From NCBI GenBank assembly GCA_015847255.1, contig JADLZK010006520.1, positions 124,001 to 188,000 of the forward strand: a DNA stretch of 64,000 nucleotides. The letters run 5' to 3'. The position numbers were made by a program, and so were the translations under genes. The DNA is from Hyparrhenia diplandra (taxonomy: Eukaryota; Streptophyta; Magnoliopsida; Poales; Poaceae). Below the pieces are notes generated by a model that ran no database searches, was not told the DNA's origin, and saw only the letters and a program-made list of their open reading frames with translations. Positions 24,138 to 35,649 of this stretch are shown piece by piece (the stretch's first letter is position 1; each line of letters opens with the position of its first letter).

Positions 24138-24821
24138 TTAGGCTGCTTCACACGCCATGCCTTCTTCGTATTTTTGGATGGTGGCGTGGTAGGCGATGGT
24201 GACTTTATTTCTTCTTGAATCTTTTAGGGGGTTGTAGGTACGTTCCTCCTCCTTCTTGGCGGGAATAGGTACGACTTCCTCTTTGGTTTTGTCACGCCGA
24301 TGCATTTCACAGGGTCCTTTTGCCTTATTTGTTGTCTTTGCTTGGGGTTCAACCTTTTTTTTTTTTAAGGATTTCTTAGGTTGTATCCATTGAATAGGCA
24401 TTGGACCACCTGTCCTTGAATTCGAAGTCGACCCTTCCCTTGCCAACATGGATAGTAGCGTTTGTTGTGTTGAGGAGCGGTCTCCCCAACAACAATGCTC
24501 GTGATCTTCTTCTCCCATGTCGGCGGCGATGAAGTACGTGGGGGCGTAGCTATCCTTCACCCTTACCAGAATGTCTCGAAGAATCCCGCCGGCTTTATTA
24601 CTATTTGATCGCCATTCGAGTTTGGTCTTGGTGCGGGATAATGGGAAGTGTAGGAGTGTGTCATTGGCCTTCTTTGACATGATGTTGACACTTGCCCCTA
24701 GATCCACGATGGCGTTGCGAAGCGTGTATGGGCCTATTGAGCGGTGATTGTTGGGCTCCCTGGATCCTCCTTCTTCTACGCAAAGGTGAGTCCACAGCGA
24801 CATCGGTATAACCCGTTTCAC
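24138..24821 (-). pseudogene. Retroviral-type aspartic protease region (227 codons open)
   Basis: The active-site motif appears as AIVDLGASVNIMS (the plant gypsy variant D-L-G-A-S). It is followed after about 40 residues by GGILRDILVRVKDSYAPTYF and FIAADMGEEDHE, which match the flap and later strands of plant gypsy proteases. Downstream the frame is Lys/Glu-rich and ends at 24138 with no reverse transcriptase. The catalytic Asp is kept. The start shown is only the first Met in the open frame; in the element the protease would be part of a Gag-Pro polyprotein. Confidence 0.8.
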
Positions 24822-25289
24822 GAGGTGTGGTTGTTTATTGTTACCATGTTAGCAGATTCAATGGGGCCCTCGGCTTTGGTGAGTCCTTTCCCATGTTGGG
24901 TGCAAGCTGCGTTGATTAATTGAGCTATTTGGGTTTCTATCATTTTATTAAAGCTCAATTGATTCTTTCTCTTGAGAAGATAGGGTTTCTAGTTTTGTGT
25001 TTACATTTTCAAGCATTTTGTCATTGAAAGATAATTTCTTGTTTAGACTTTCATTAATCTTAGCTTGGCCGTAAACTAAATCTTTCAAGGAGGGTTGATT
25101 GGAATTGAAATTGGAATTGTAATTGAATTATAATTGTTACCTCCTTGTGGGCGATTCGATTGTTCCACCCATTGTTATTACGGACAAAATACGTTGTTGG
25201 CGTAGGCTACTTCTTCTCGAGTTTCGGGACAAGAACTTCCCGAATGTCAACCTCTCCACCGGACTTCACATGTCATATGTGAGTCCATG

Positions 25290-26230
25290 GGGAGTGTAGC
25301 CTTGCGGAGCTTGGTCGTCCGGTCTTTTCATCGAGGAGATCGATCTTTGCGGCAAAGCAGATCCGTCTCCTTTATTGTGTGCATACCTTTTTTGTGTTTT
25401 ACGAGGGGCCCGTTCTTCTCCCGACCTTGGTTCTCGATCATCTTCTCGATGCTTACGCTTTTCTCAACGGTGAGGGATAAGAACGCCCCTCCGGCAGCAT
25501 CTATGTGGCCCTTTGACATGGTCGTAAGACCATTGTAGAAGATTACGAAGGACGAGCCACTTCTCCATGCCATGGTGCGGGTAGGCGAGGATGTACTCTT
25601 GCGGCCTCTCCCACGCCCTGGTATGGGTTCCATTCTTTGTCTGCTGAAAATTGGAAATTCTTGCCCTTGAGGGCATTGGTTTTGCCCATTGGGAAGAACC
25701 TTTGCGAGGAATGCGGTGGAGCATTTACTCCAAGTCTTGATGACCTCCTTGTCCTTGTAGAACCATTGCTTCGCTTTCCCCACAAGGGAGAAGGGAAACA
25801 AGCGAGCCTGATTGCATCGGCTCAGCGTCCTTGATGACGATTGTGTCGCCACGGCTCAAGAAGTTACGGAGATGAGCATTTGCGTCCTCGCTTGGCGGTC
25901 CACAGAATGGACTTGCTTGTACCATCGTGATGAGGCCAGTCCTTATCTCAAAGTTCTTGTCGCCCAAGTTGACACGGGGCCAAGCGGGACATTGCCCACG
26001 GCGGGGACGAGTAGTCACGGAGTGTCTTGGTGGCCATGAGTGTTGATGAAGATGGTACTTGGATGGCGGGTGCAACCTCCTCGGGAGTGATGGCGGGGAA
26101 GAGTGGCCTGAGCCCGACTCCTTCGGCAGCCTCTACGGATCGTCGGCGAAGTTATTCGGCAAGTTGCGACCAGTCATACACTATCCCTGTTTTCATCCAC
26201 AATAGGGAAGAAAACAAAAGAGTTAGCTTT
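25290..26230 (-). pseudogene. Retrotransposon Gag protein, frameshifted
   Basis: The Gag shell protein packages the element RNA. In minus-strand frames one sees FEIRTGLITMVQASPFCGP and DANAHLRNFLSRGDTI near 25850-25970. Then come the conserved RLFPFSLVGKAKQWFY near 25800, WSKCSTAFLAK near 25730, WERPQEYILAYPHHGME near 25600, and FYNGLTTMSKGHIDAAGGAF near 25510. This order is that of the Retrotrans_gag domain of plant gypsy elements. Three or more frameshifts split it. Protease follows on the same strand. Confidence 0.85.
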
Positions 26231-26303
26231 TGCAAAGATTAGGGCTATCATCCATACATGTGGTTATGATCATCTTTATTAATATTTTTTTTTTTAACCT
26301 TGC

Positions 26304-26324
26304 CTTCCCGACAGCGGCGCCGAA
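26304..26324 (-). other. Primer binding site
   Basis: Five bases inside the 5' LTR the minus strand reads TTCGGCGCCGCTGTCGGGA. This is a slightly altered form of the TGGCGCCGTTGCCGGGGA site known in Athila/Tat elements, which pairs with a tRNA 3' end. Confidence 0.75.
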
Positions 26325-26329
26325 ATGCT

Positions 26330-27909
26330 TGTTGGCATTTCTTAACGCAATCACTAAGAATAAATATTATCCTTAATGATAACGTCGAGAGAGCGTCGGG
26401 TGATAGATAAATTGAATATTGCAAGGGTCAACCCGCAAGCGCCGCGGATCTATCATCGTAGCATTTCACGGGAGTATTCGGGTATCGTTCATTTATATTT
26501 TCCCATGGGAAGGCAGGTTTAGATTTAATATGATGATGATAGCCCACAATGTATGTATGGATAGCCACTAATCATGTACAAGGGTAAGTGACAATAATAT
26601 TGGAGATAGTGGTGACACACACACTTCTTGAGCACTAGAAGGAATAAATAGGAAATAACAAGAAAGGGAAAATCTACGTTGAGTTGGCTATTCTAATATC
26701 GCCAATCGCGTCGGACTATAGTCTACATATGTCATTCATGGTTCATTGCGAGAGATGGGCTAAAATGATGAGGAGATGCCCGCGGTGGTATATACCCGGC
26801 CCGGTGACACTTGATAAGACTCCAACCCCGACACCGGACGTGGAGGAGTGCGAAGGACGAACAAGGAATGTCACCATCATCGCCGCCTACCTCACTACCG
26901 GGATGCCCAGGCATTTCGAGATGATTCTCTATAGACCTAAGCACCACGCTTACGTTTATAGAAAACTACCTAAACCCCCTAGGTACCCCGACCCTACGGA
27001 TCGACATGGCAAGAGTAAAGGTAAACCCGAAGGTACACGGACCATCACCCGAGCTTAGTTCTACTACGTTCCAAGAACGATATATGATTCAATTAGCCTA
27101 AAGTTAGTCATGTTAATTATCACATCATACTAACTATACTCTAGTTGGCACAATATGAATATAACATGAGGATAACTATACTCTAGTTCATATGCATTGA
27201 GATATAAATAATGAGACTTGAATAAAGGAAAGAACTTCATAGTAAATTACCAAAAAGATCCTTCCAAGGAGACAAGCCCTCCTTGAAGCTTTGCCTAACT
27301 CGAATCCTACTACTAAACTAATGAAGTGGAGAGAGTAGAGCTCAAAGGTAAGGATGTTTCAATGTGTAATGTGTTGTGTGTGTGTGTGTTACAAGTGAGG
27401 AGTGCCTCTCTTTATATAGTGGAGAGGAGGAGGGAATGGAGGGCTCTCCTTGCTTCGAGGTCTTCTTGGCGGGGACGAAACCTTGCACTACATGCAACCG
27501 CTGAGTGAAAACCGCTCCAAACCGCTTTGAGAAAAGGGGAACAGAGGGCGAAAATTTGCGCCGACGCCGCAGATCTTGGCGGCCGCCCTCGGTGGGCCTC
27601 CCGGCCCCGCCTTCTCTGTTGGGCGTTTTGTCCTTCAAATGTTGGGCCTATGGTGGTGCATGGTCCGGTTGTCTTGTGAGGGGTTTGGTCCTCTTGCTAG
27701 ATCCACTCCTTGGCGTCTTTTATTCAATACGCTTTCTAATTTATTTGGCGACTTTGTACTGTTTCCACTCTTATACCCGCAAAACATAATTTCTACGAAT
27801 ACAAGTGGAACTAGGTTAGAAGTAAAGGTATATGTAACATAAGTTTGCCCCTTTCTCATGAATTGGATAAGGGTTGGCGGTATAATATACTCGCTAATGA
27901 CCGCCAACA
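26330..27909 (-). repeat. Right LTR (5' LTR of the minus-oriented element)
   Basis: 1580 bp, paired with 19245-20814. In the direction of transcription it is the upstream LTR, with a TATA-like box at 27411-27419. Confidence 0.92.
27410..27420 (-). promoter_or_regulatory. TATA box of the 5' LTR
   Basis: The minus strand reads ctatataaagag, preceded by a CT-rich stretch and followed by 'gcactcctcacttgtaac'. The same layout occurs in the left LTR and, with diverged sequence, in the LTR at 59552 (tatataaa at 60076-60083). Confidence 0.65.
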
Positions 27910-27994
27910 GTTATAACTAATAAAATATCTCGTTTTCATGCATACTCAATTTGGATCTTTTCAACTTTCACCATGCATATGATCAAAATCAAAT

Positions 27995-28600
27995 TAAGCT
28001 TGTTCAATCGAGATCATGAGCTACATCATCTTATTTGTACATCATGCATATGATCTCAAATCAAAAAAGTTGTAAACTACAAAGTTTCATGGATATTTGA
28101 GAACTGCAATCCTTATATCTGTGGTTTCTTGTCTATCCGAGGTCACTAAAAACATTTAAATTTCAATTTTCATTTTTTTTTTGAATTTGAGACCTAGTTT
28201 TCCTTTACAAGATAATACAAATCAAAAGTTTTAAATTAGAGAGTTTCATAACTTAGCAAGATCTACAATTCTTATTTTGGTTGTTTCCCCATCCGAGCGT
28301 AGTGCTAGTGACATTGTTCACAAATCTTAGAAATCTCTCTACAAGGTTTGTCAACTCTACGAGACATGTGTAAATCTTGTGAACAATGTTCTTGGGGATG
28401 AAGAAATAACCAATATAAAAGATGTGCAGCTTAAGAATTATTCTTCAACTTTTATGTTCATGACTTCTTCTCTTTTGAAATCATTAGATGCTCCAAAAAT
28501 GTTACGTGAAGTTGTAATTTTTTGAAATTCAAATTTCAAATGTTATCCACCAAACGTGACAAAAGTAGTAGCGGTAAGAATACAAGTAGCTTGACACATC
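27995..28600. repeat. AT-rich repeat R1, copy 2
   Basis: Pairs with 15722-16490 but lacks the MITE present there. It runs directly into the duplicated segment that starts at about 28505. Confidence 0.8.
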
Positions 28601-30303
28601 ATTATTTTACAAAATCATAGAAAGAAAAATCATCACATTTGGAGTTACGATGAGGGAGAAAGACCAGTTACAAGTTGTAACCATAGATTATAATAAAAAG
28701 AAAATGAAAAATTAGGGTTCTTGAGCCCCCCGGAGGTCTCGACATGACGGCACACCGGCGTGCACGGATGTCACTGGAGATGAGGCCTCGGCGACGGGAG
28801 GACCACCACCGTGATCCCTAGAGAACCAAGCGTTCCTATCTTTGCTATCGGATGAGCGGGTTTAGGGCGGTACCGAGTTTGACGCCGCCGGTGGTGGGCG
28901 GGCACCGGGCGGCTGCGGGGCTTAACACTCCGGCCGACGAGGACTGGCCGAGGTTAAATGGACGGGATGGAAAGCATCGTAAACGCCGGTGTAGACGCTT
29001 TTGAAGACTCGGGCGATGCGGGGGGACGGGTCCGAGAGGGGTTGCCGCCGTGGAGAACGATTGAACGTGGTGGCGTGAACCGCGCGAACCGGCGGCGTTC
29101 CAAGGTGCCGTCAATGGCACGAGCATAACCGCAAGCCGACGAGCCTCGAGGTGGCAAGGTAAGAAAGAAGGAGAGAGTTCGAGCGTGAGGCGGATAGCTA
29201 GCTAGCAACGCCGAGGTTCTCGCGCGGCCATGGTCGCATGGTCGCGGTGGTGGTCATCACAAACACCATCGCGAACATGAATGAATATAACACTAATTAC
29301 CACATAATCATCCATCGCGCACCAAAAAGTAAGATAGATCACATAATGCAATGCATGGGTGCATTGTCATCATCATGAACATATACATAGATTCATGCGA
29401 GTCCACTCGCTACTCATGCCCACCCCTCGCTTGCACAAACAACCTCCTACACTCGTCGCGGATCCTACACTCCTCGCTGCGATGCGGGAGTGCTGCCGCC
29501 ATGCTCCCTCCACCCACGGAGTTCATGGCGCCGCACGTTCTCGCCCTTCTACACCGATGCCCATCCGGCGAGGCGCCGGTTTGGCAGAGGAGGAAGATGC
29601 GGCCTCACCGCATGGGGCACCACCAGGTCGTCGTGCAAGGCGCCAGCTTTGCCATGTCGTGGAGCATTGCACGATTTCGGTCCTCCAGGGGAGCCATCGT
29701 CGCCGCCGTGTCGCGCTCCACCTCCCCGCAACACCTCTCGGGCATGGTCATCATCGGCGGCGGCGGCGTTCCGCTGTAGAGCGCAAGAGCGTGCACATGC
29801 CGAGCGAAGTTCATGCCTCGAGTTGGCGGCTTGATCCAGCAAGTCGCGGCGGCGGCGAGACGGTGCCACGCCTTCCACGAACACGGGCAGACATGCCCGC
29901 TTTGAAACACGCCTCCGTGTTGCCAAACTTGGCGAGGTCGGTGATGAGACTCGCCAAACGGCGCGAGTAGTACGGCGCCCCAGTTCGCCTCCGGCGGTCC
30001 AAAGACGAGTCCAGCGGATGCTCCGCCCCACTATGGCGAGGCGGCACACCTCTCGTGCCGGGGACCGGTGGCCCTTAGATTCATGAGGCCCTCCATAGGA
30101 TGCTCGCGGCCATGGCGACGCGGAGCGCTATGTGCTCAGCACCTCCCGCGGAAGGTTCTCCATGGCTCGAGACGCGGTGGCACGGTTTTCGCGAGGATCT
30201 CGGCGCGCTCTTGGTCCGGGGAAAAGGAAGATGAACGCAGTTTGCGCTCGATCAAATTAGTGGGCGAGAAAATGCAGGTTTTTAGTAGTACTAGTATGAG
30301 TGG
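28505..30303. repeat. Duplicated segment, copy 2 (paired with 8600-10628)
   Basis: Same order and orientation as copy 1, without its MITE. Differences from copy 1 are concentrated in CG-rich parts. Confidence 0.85.
29370..30260 (-). pseudogene. F-box/SEL1-like protein pseudogene, copy 2
   Basis: This is the better preserved partner of 9720-10600. On the minus strand: MEGLMNLRAT near 30095 (end of an F-box-like part), MCRLAIVGRS near 30045, LITDLAKFGNTEACFKAGM near 29930, and a second SEL1-like repeat with SSRQLEA/SGHELA near 29830. AREVLREVERDTAATMAPLEDR follows near 29700, and the Cys-containing end SEECRIRDECRRLF near 29465. Grass proteins of this type combine an F-box, SEL1-like repeats and a short C-terminal Cys motif, and serve as ubiquitin-ligase adaptors. 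Four or more frameshifts break it; some may be sequence error. Confidence 0.65.
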
Positions 30304-30689
30304 TGCGTGTTTCAACAAAAGTAAAAGCAGTAAGAATACAATAGCTTGACACACCATGATTTTAAAAAATTTTAGTAAGAAAAACCATGACATTTGGAGT
30401 TACTATGAGGGAGAAAGACTAGTCACAAGTCTTGGCCACAGATTAAAAAGAAAAATCAGATTAAAAGCAGTTATATAATGCGGCGCACTGTCAACATGTG
30501 TTTCGAAATTAGTACTAATCTGGACTTCTATCTCCGTGACACGTCTTTGGTCATATCCACACCCTTTGCAATGAATGCGAATCCTTTGTGTATCCTACAC
30601 ATGTCGGTGTAGACCGTGAAGTGTCATCGATTGGGGACGATCGAGACTCCCTTTTCGGGGACGGGTGTCATGAATGGATTTAGCGTTTT
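30304..30689. repeat. Dispersed motif and ~130-bp module, copy e
   Basis: 30385-30448 is one copy of the dispersed 'catttggagttactatgagggag' motif. 30478-30605 is a diverged copy of the module ending in 'catatccacaccctttgca..gaatgcgaatcc'. Confidence 0.55.
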
Positions 30690-30962
30690 CGCGAAATTTT
30701 CGTGCCGAGCTTTCGCGAAATTGAAAACCCCCGCCTCTCCCCCTCACAGGCGTTTCATTTCATTCCTCATCATCCTCCTCACAGCGATTCTAGGGTTCCC
30801 GGCCGCCTCATCCGCCCGCCATCGCCACCGCCGCCGACTTCGTGCGCGCCATTCAATCCGACTTCGTCCGCGCCATTCAAGCCGACGCCGCTTCGCCCCG
30901 CGACCACCTTCTCCGACGGCATCTTCTTCCACCCGGCGATTCTACGGTTCGATATGTAGCCC
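30690..30962 (+). other. GC-rich leader, probable 5' end of the outer transposon gene
   Basis: A CT-rich stretch with 'gattctagggttcccggccgcc' followed by repeated 'gccattcaatccgacttcgt' phrases looks like a plant 5' UTR plus first exon on the plus strand. No domain is visible. It precedes the repeat block and the TNPA-like exons in the same direction, so it may be their first exon. This is inference. Confidence 0.4.
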
Positions 30963-33234
30963 ATCAATCTTGTCGTGCCTCTTTTCCTAAACTTTTAGTT
31001 GGGCAAATTTTTGTGACAAATGTTAGAAAGTTAGAATTTGAACACTGTAGCACGTTTCGTTTGTTTGTGGTAAACATTGTCCAATCATGGACTAACTAGG
31101 CTCAAAAGATTTGTCTCGTCATGTACAAATGTAACTGTGTAATTAGTTAATTTTTACCTACATTTACTACTCACGAACATATGTCTTTTGGTGTATTTAA
31201 TGTGATGTGATGGAGAGAATCTAAAAACTTGGAAGTTGGAGGCAAAAACTTGCCCAACTAAATGAGGCTACATTTTTTTTGTGATCCGTGCCTCTGCGGA
31301 TTGGGTAGTTCTCATAGACTTCCTCTAGCGCCTTTCTCATAGGAAAGCGCAACCCGAACATGCCCTAAATGAACTGTTGCCAAACTACTATTTGTTTATA
31401 TTCCTCTATTCGTGAACTTTTTTTTGGGTGATCTGTGCCTCTATGGATTGTATAGTCCCTCATAGACTGTCTATTATAAATTTGAACTGTATAATTATCC
31501 TCACATGGATATTTTGAGTTGTAGGTACTAAACTTGACACCATTTGCTACTATAACTATAATGAATCATTTACTAAACTATAGTTTGTTTGTATCCCTCT
31601 TCTCTGAAGTACATTTTTTTTTGTTCTCCGCCTTTGGTTTGTGTAGTCCTCATAAACCACCTATTGCAAAAATTGAGCTGTATAATTCTATTGTCACATG
31701 GATATTTTGAGTTGTACATCTTGAAATTGACACCTACTTTGCTACTATAATGTTGCTATCTTGTCTTACAAAAATGTTCCTACTAAATGAACATTTACTA
31801 AACTACAGTTTGTTTATATCCCTCTATTCGAACTACATTTTTTTTGTGATCTGTGCCTCTGTGGATTATGTAGTCCTCATAGGCCGCCTATTACGAGGAT
31901 TGAAGCTGTATAAATATTAGGAACTTGCTAGTTTCCGGTGGTAGAAATTTTCAAATCTGTTCGGTGGAAGCTACTTGAGTGAATTCCATCCAACGGTGGC
32001 ATCAACACGCGACCTGAATTTTTCAGTCGCTAGTGAGGAAAGGTGATAATTGTATCCTCGGATGGATATGTAGAGTTGTAGTAAAACCGAACTTGACTTT
32101 TTTTGCTACTATAATGTCGTTATCTGTGTGTTTTGTCATAGGAAACTGCAACCAAAAGCAGGTTGCCTATTAAATGAACTGTTACTAGACTACATTTTGT
32201 TTATATCCCTCTATTCCCGAACTACATTTTTGTGATCTGTACCTCTATTGATTGTGTAGTCCTCATAGGCGCCTATTATAGGATTGAACTGTATAAATAC
32301 TAGCGGAATTCTCCGGCGTTCTTCAGGTAGGAATGGGTATTGTTAAAGGATTGAATTGTTGTATTGTGTAATCTCAAAAAAAGAAGAATTGTAATCGCTA
32401 AGAAATCGATCACAATTAGCTATTGAGCGAGAATTACTTTGTGCTTGGTTAGAAACTTGAGTTAGTAACGAAGAACTTAAATGTATGAAACAGTACATAC
32501 TCATTGGCATAAAGATTATTTAATCTTATGTTTAAACTCAAAAGCTGAACCAATATCGAATAGAAATATTTAGATATGTGAGGAAAGGTGGTGTATCCTC
32601 GGATGGATATATAGAGTTGTAGAAACCTGAACTTGACAGGCTTTTTTTGGGGGTTGGTGGGCCAGGGGGAGGAAAGGTGAATATACATGCTCAAGAACAA
32701 TGATTTGCTCTGTCGAGCACTACTACTATCTTGTCTTACAAAAATGTGCCTATTAAATGAAGCGTACTACAGTTTGTTTATAGTCCTATATTTCTGAACT
32801 ACATTTTATTTGTTCTCCGCCTCGGTGGTTTGTTTAGTCCTCATAAAAAGCCTACTACGATTGCGTTGGAAAAAAAGCAAAGCCTATTACGTAATTGAAC
32901 TGTATTATTTTAACCTCGGATGGATATATCGAGTTGTAGATCTTGAACTTGACACCTATTTGCTACTATAATGTTGTCATCCATGTGTTGTTGTCATAGG
33001 AAACGCAACAAATTCCCGCCGCTTATTTTCTTTATAGATGAATATACGTGTTCAAGATAGAACAATATTTGCTCTGTCCTTACCCCCCCTCAAAGACTGC
33101 CGGTGAAGCTTTGTCGTGTGTGATTGACGGCCTTCGAAAATGGTAAGTATGGCTATGTGATATACAAACCTTGCTTATGGTTAGCTTTTTGAGTGCTAGT
33201 CGTTGACTTCTACGTGTAACTTCAATCTGTTTTG
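30963..33234 (+). repeat. Imperfect direct repeats in a probable intron
   Basis: At least six copies of a phrase built on 'gaactacatttttttgtgatctgtgcctctgtggattgt' then 'gtagtcctcatagaccgcctatta' then 'ttgaactgtataa' occur near 31260, 31405, 31605, 31830, 32215 and 32795. A following phrase, 'catggatattttgagttgta', is shared by several. Spacing is irregular (150-580 bp). The block ends at a polypyrimidine/AG near 33238, just before the first TNPA-like codons. Confidence 0.6.
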
Positions 33235-34735
33235 ATATAGGCATCGATGATGACACATGTGCAACATCATCGGCAAAGCGAAACAACTAATTCTCTAGAG
33301 GATGGTGGGAGAGATACATATGAAGAGACGGTAGCATGAGACGGATGATGCTACTACTGGGGTGAATTGGGAGTTTTGTACTTGAGAGGGGCAGTCATTT
33401 GGCCGGTCGGTGCGAAAAGGGGAGGGTCGGGACCATCACAAGGTGGCCGGATAATAAGATAGTGTCCACGAGCTCGCTTCGGACGGGTTTTCCAACGCTA
33501 AGGAGGCCAAGCTAAGAATCGGGAGACTTGCTGGTGCGATTGCTAGACAAAGGGTCCCCTTGCTCACAGTGTTCAGTATGTTCCTTAAGTCCGAAGTTAA
33601 GAAAGAATTATTTGAGGAGTGTGTCCAGAATTCATTGGAGTGTCCATCCAACTTAAAGCGACAAAGCATTTAAAAAGCCTGTGGCGGTGGTAGGAAAAAG
33701 TTTTAGGACCCACAAAAGCGATCTAGTGCGCAATTACGTCACAAGGGGAGGGATGCCACGTTGAAGCACCCATACATCCCCAAGGAGGATTGGGCGGCTT
33801 TTGTTCAAGCTTAATCGAAGTTTAAGAGGCACCGTCAAAAAAGTCGGGGAGATACAAGGAGCTTAGGCGGAGGAACCCAAGATAACCCTTGCCTGGGGAC
33901 AAGAGGTTATGAAGCAATGTATCAAAGGTGGGCGAGGAGGATAGGAACTTAGTCGACAAATGAATCCGTAATCCTTGGGACGAATATCCTAAGGTCCACG
34001 CTTCACGGCTTTTTTGGCGCGGGCACGCGAAAAAACTGGAATTGTTAGGTGACAAGGCTCAAATTGTTTGGCACGATGAAGCAGCTCAGTCTTTAGGTCA
34101 GAAGATTTTAGAGGAGGCAGCCCATCCTTCTTCTGAGGTCACTGGTGTAAGGGAAAGAGATCTGCTCATAGGGGTCCTGGGCACCCCGTAACGCATTGTA
34201 GGGGCGTGTGCGTGGGGTGTCTAGTTCGGGTGGTTGGAGGATTTGGCCGGAGTGCAGTAGCATGTACAGAAAGAGGAAGTCTCCAGCTGCGACGGCCGCA
34301 GCAGTTAGAGAAGAGCTTATGGCTAGATTAGATGAGCTCCAAGCTAAGGTGGTGGCGATGGAAGAAGCACGAGCACAAGGTTCCCCGCCTGGCAACACCC
34401 CTAGCTCTGCAGGTGGACTGAAGAGCAGCTGCGCCTCAGCTAATCTGGATTGCCAACTGGATGCTGCACTTGAGGTACTTTCCATTCGAATGATGTACCC
34501 TTGTAACGAAGACCAGGAGGTTATCGAGTTGAGGTAGCTAGGGAAAGGTACACCCAAATCACCCGTGAGCTACTTGAGGGTCAACCAATACTTGGCAGGA
34601 CATACTGTTGTAACAATTGACCATGTAAATCCTGGTTTTGATGCTACACTACTGGATCCGCCGACAGGTGAAATTAAGACTTTTGGTCGGGCTCTTTTAA
34701 GAGGATCCAAAGTGGAGCAAAGACCTTATGATTTG
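33235..34735 (+). pseudogene. TNPA-like protein (Transposase_24, Ptta/En/Spm type), frameshifted
   Basis: TNPA-type proteins bind subterminal repeats of CACTA elements and assist TNP2. In plus-strand frames: SNAKEAKLRIGRLAGAIARQ near 33490, VFSMFLKSEVKKELFEECVQ near 33570, and a basic part HPYIPKEDWAAF near 33765. NPYNPCLGTRGYEAMYQRWARR follows near 33880, DKAQIVWHDEAAQSLGQKI near 34055, and LLIGVLGTP near 34165 with VRGVSSSGGW next. A helical stretch (REELMARLDELQAKVVAMEE) lies near 34300. The 'LGTPER..RVRGVSS..GW' motif is typical of this family. At the end, VSYLRVNQYLAGHTVVTIDH is seen near 34580. There are several frameshifts and a few stops. Confidence 0.75.
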
Positions 34736-35640
34736 TAACACCCCAACAGCCGTCTTCTTGTTACGCACCAAAACCTCCTTTGCCTTACGTATCCGGGGTG
34801 ATAGTCGGTCTAAAGGACCATATGGCACGTGGCGAGGGTTATTAAATGGGAATGACAAAGAATGACCGAGTCCCTCTCGGACTTCGAGTGCAATGGGTGG
34901 GAATGAGATGACTAGCTTGCATGCCAATGGTGATCGAGTGCCTCTCGAGGGGGTGCAATGGATCGGAATGCGCGACTCGCTCTCATGCCAATGGCCGGTC
35001 GATTGCCTTGCGAGTGCATCGGCTAACAATGCTAAAACCGGCTCTCAAGGCATGGATGATGAGAGTGCCTCGCAGGCTGCAGGGGCTGAGAACGCGGGAG
35101 TGGCTCGCATGACAAGAATGTCGAGTGCCTCTCGAGTGCGCGGTGAAGCGAGAAGCAAACAAGAAATTGACTGGTCCAAACAAGCATGTTTGGGCAAGAG
35201 GCATGGAGCATCCAGCGGTGATAGCATACGTTCCCAGAAGGGGTCGTCCCTTATGACCAGAAGCAATTCGAGTGCCCTTCGGTATGCACTGGCCAACCCT
35301 AAGTACAAGCATGGATCTCCAATGCTCTCCACGCGAACGACTTAATGCGGTAGGGCCTTGTTGTCTTTGCTCTTCAAGGGTGGTGCATGCAAGCGGCCGG
35401 TCCAAACATGCCAAAGGTGGTGTTTCTTGCATCGCGCGGGAAAGAGGCCTTTTGGCGTGACACGAGACGAAGAGGCTAAGATCAATGTGGGTTTCGGCGA
35501 CTGTTTGACCTCATGACCTTTGGATGGATTGGATGGCCATCCTTTTTGCATGACACTATGAGTACAATTTCTTCTATTGCGGACTCATTCGGGATGCCTC
35601 TTTCATCTATTGCTTACTAAATTTGCTTTGCATGCTTCTC
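34736..35640 (+). repeat. Degenerate ~64-bp minisatellite-like block
   Basis: The phrase 'gatcgagtgcctctcgag' with 'ggtgcaatgg.tcggaatg' returns about every 58-68 bp from 34860 to 35130, and more weakly to 35290. It separates the TNPA-like and Ulp1-like genes. Open frames here (35-150 codons) have no family features. It may be an intron or a spacer. Confidence 0.5.
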
Positions 35641-35649
35641 TATTCCTAG

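Larger units (their letters stand above)
19240..27914 (-). mobile_element. Complete non-autonomous LTR retrotransposon, Ty3/gypsy Athila-like
   Basis: Two long direct repeats (19245-20814 and 26330-27909) bound the element. The five bases GTTAT at 19240-19244 and 27910-27914 are the target duplication. The LTR begins TGTTGGCGGT and ends GCCAACA when read on the minus strand. The primer binding site is next to the right LTR, and gag and protease follow it leftward. No reverse transcriptase, RNase H or integrase motif is seen between protease and left LTR, where only about 3.3 kb remains. The element must therefore have relied on enzymes of a partner. The LTRs are nearly identical in AT-rich parts, so insertion is probably recent. 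Confidence 0.9.
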
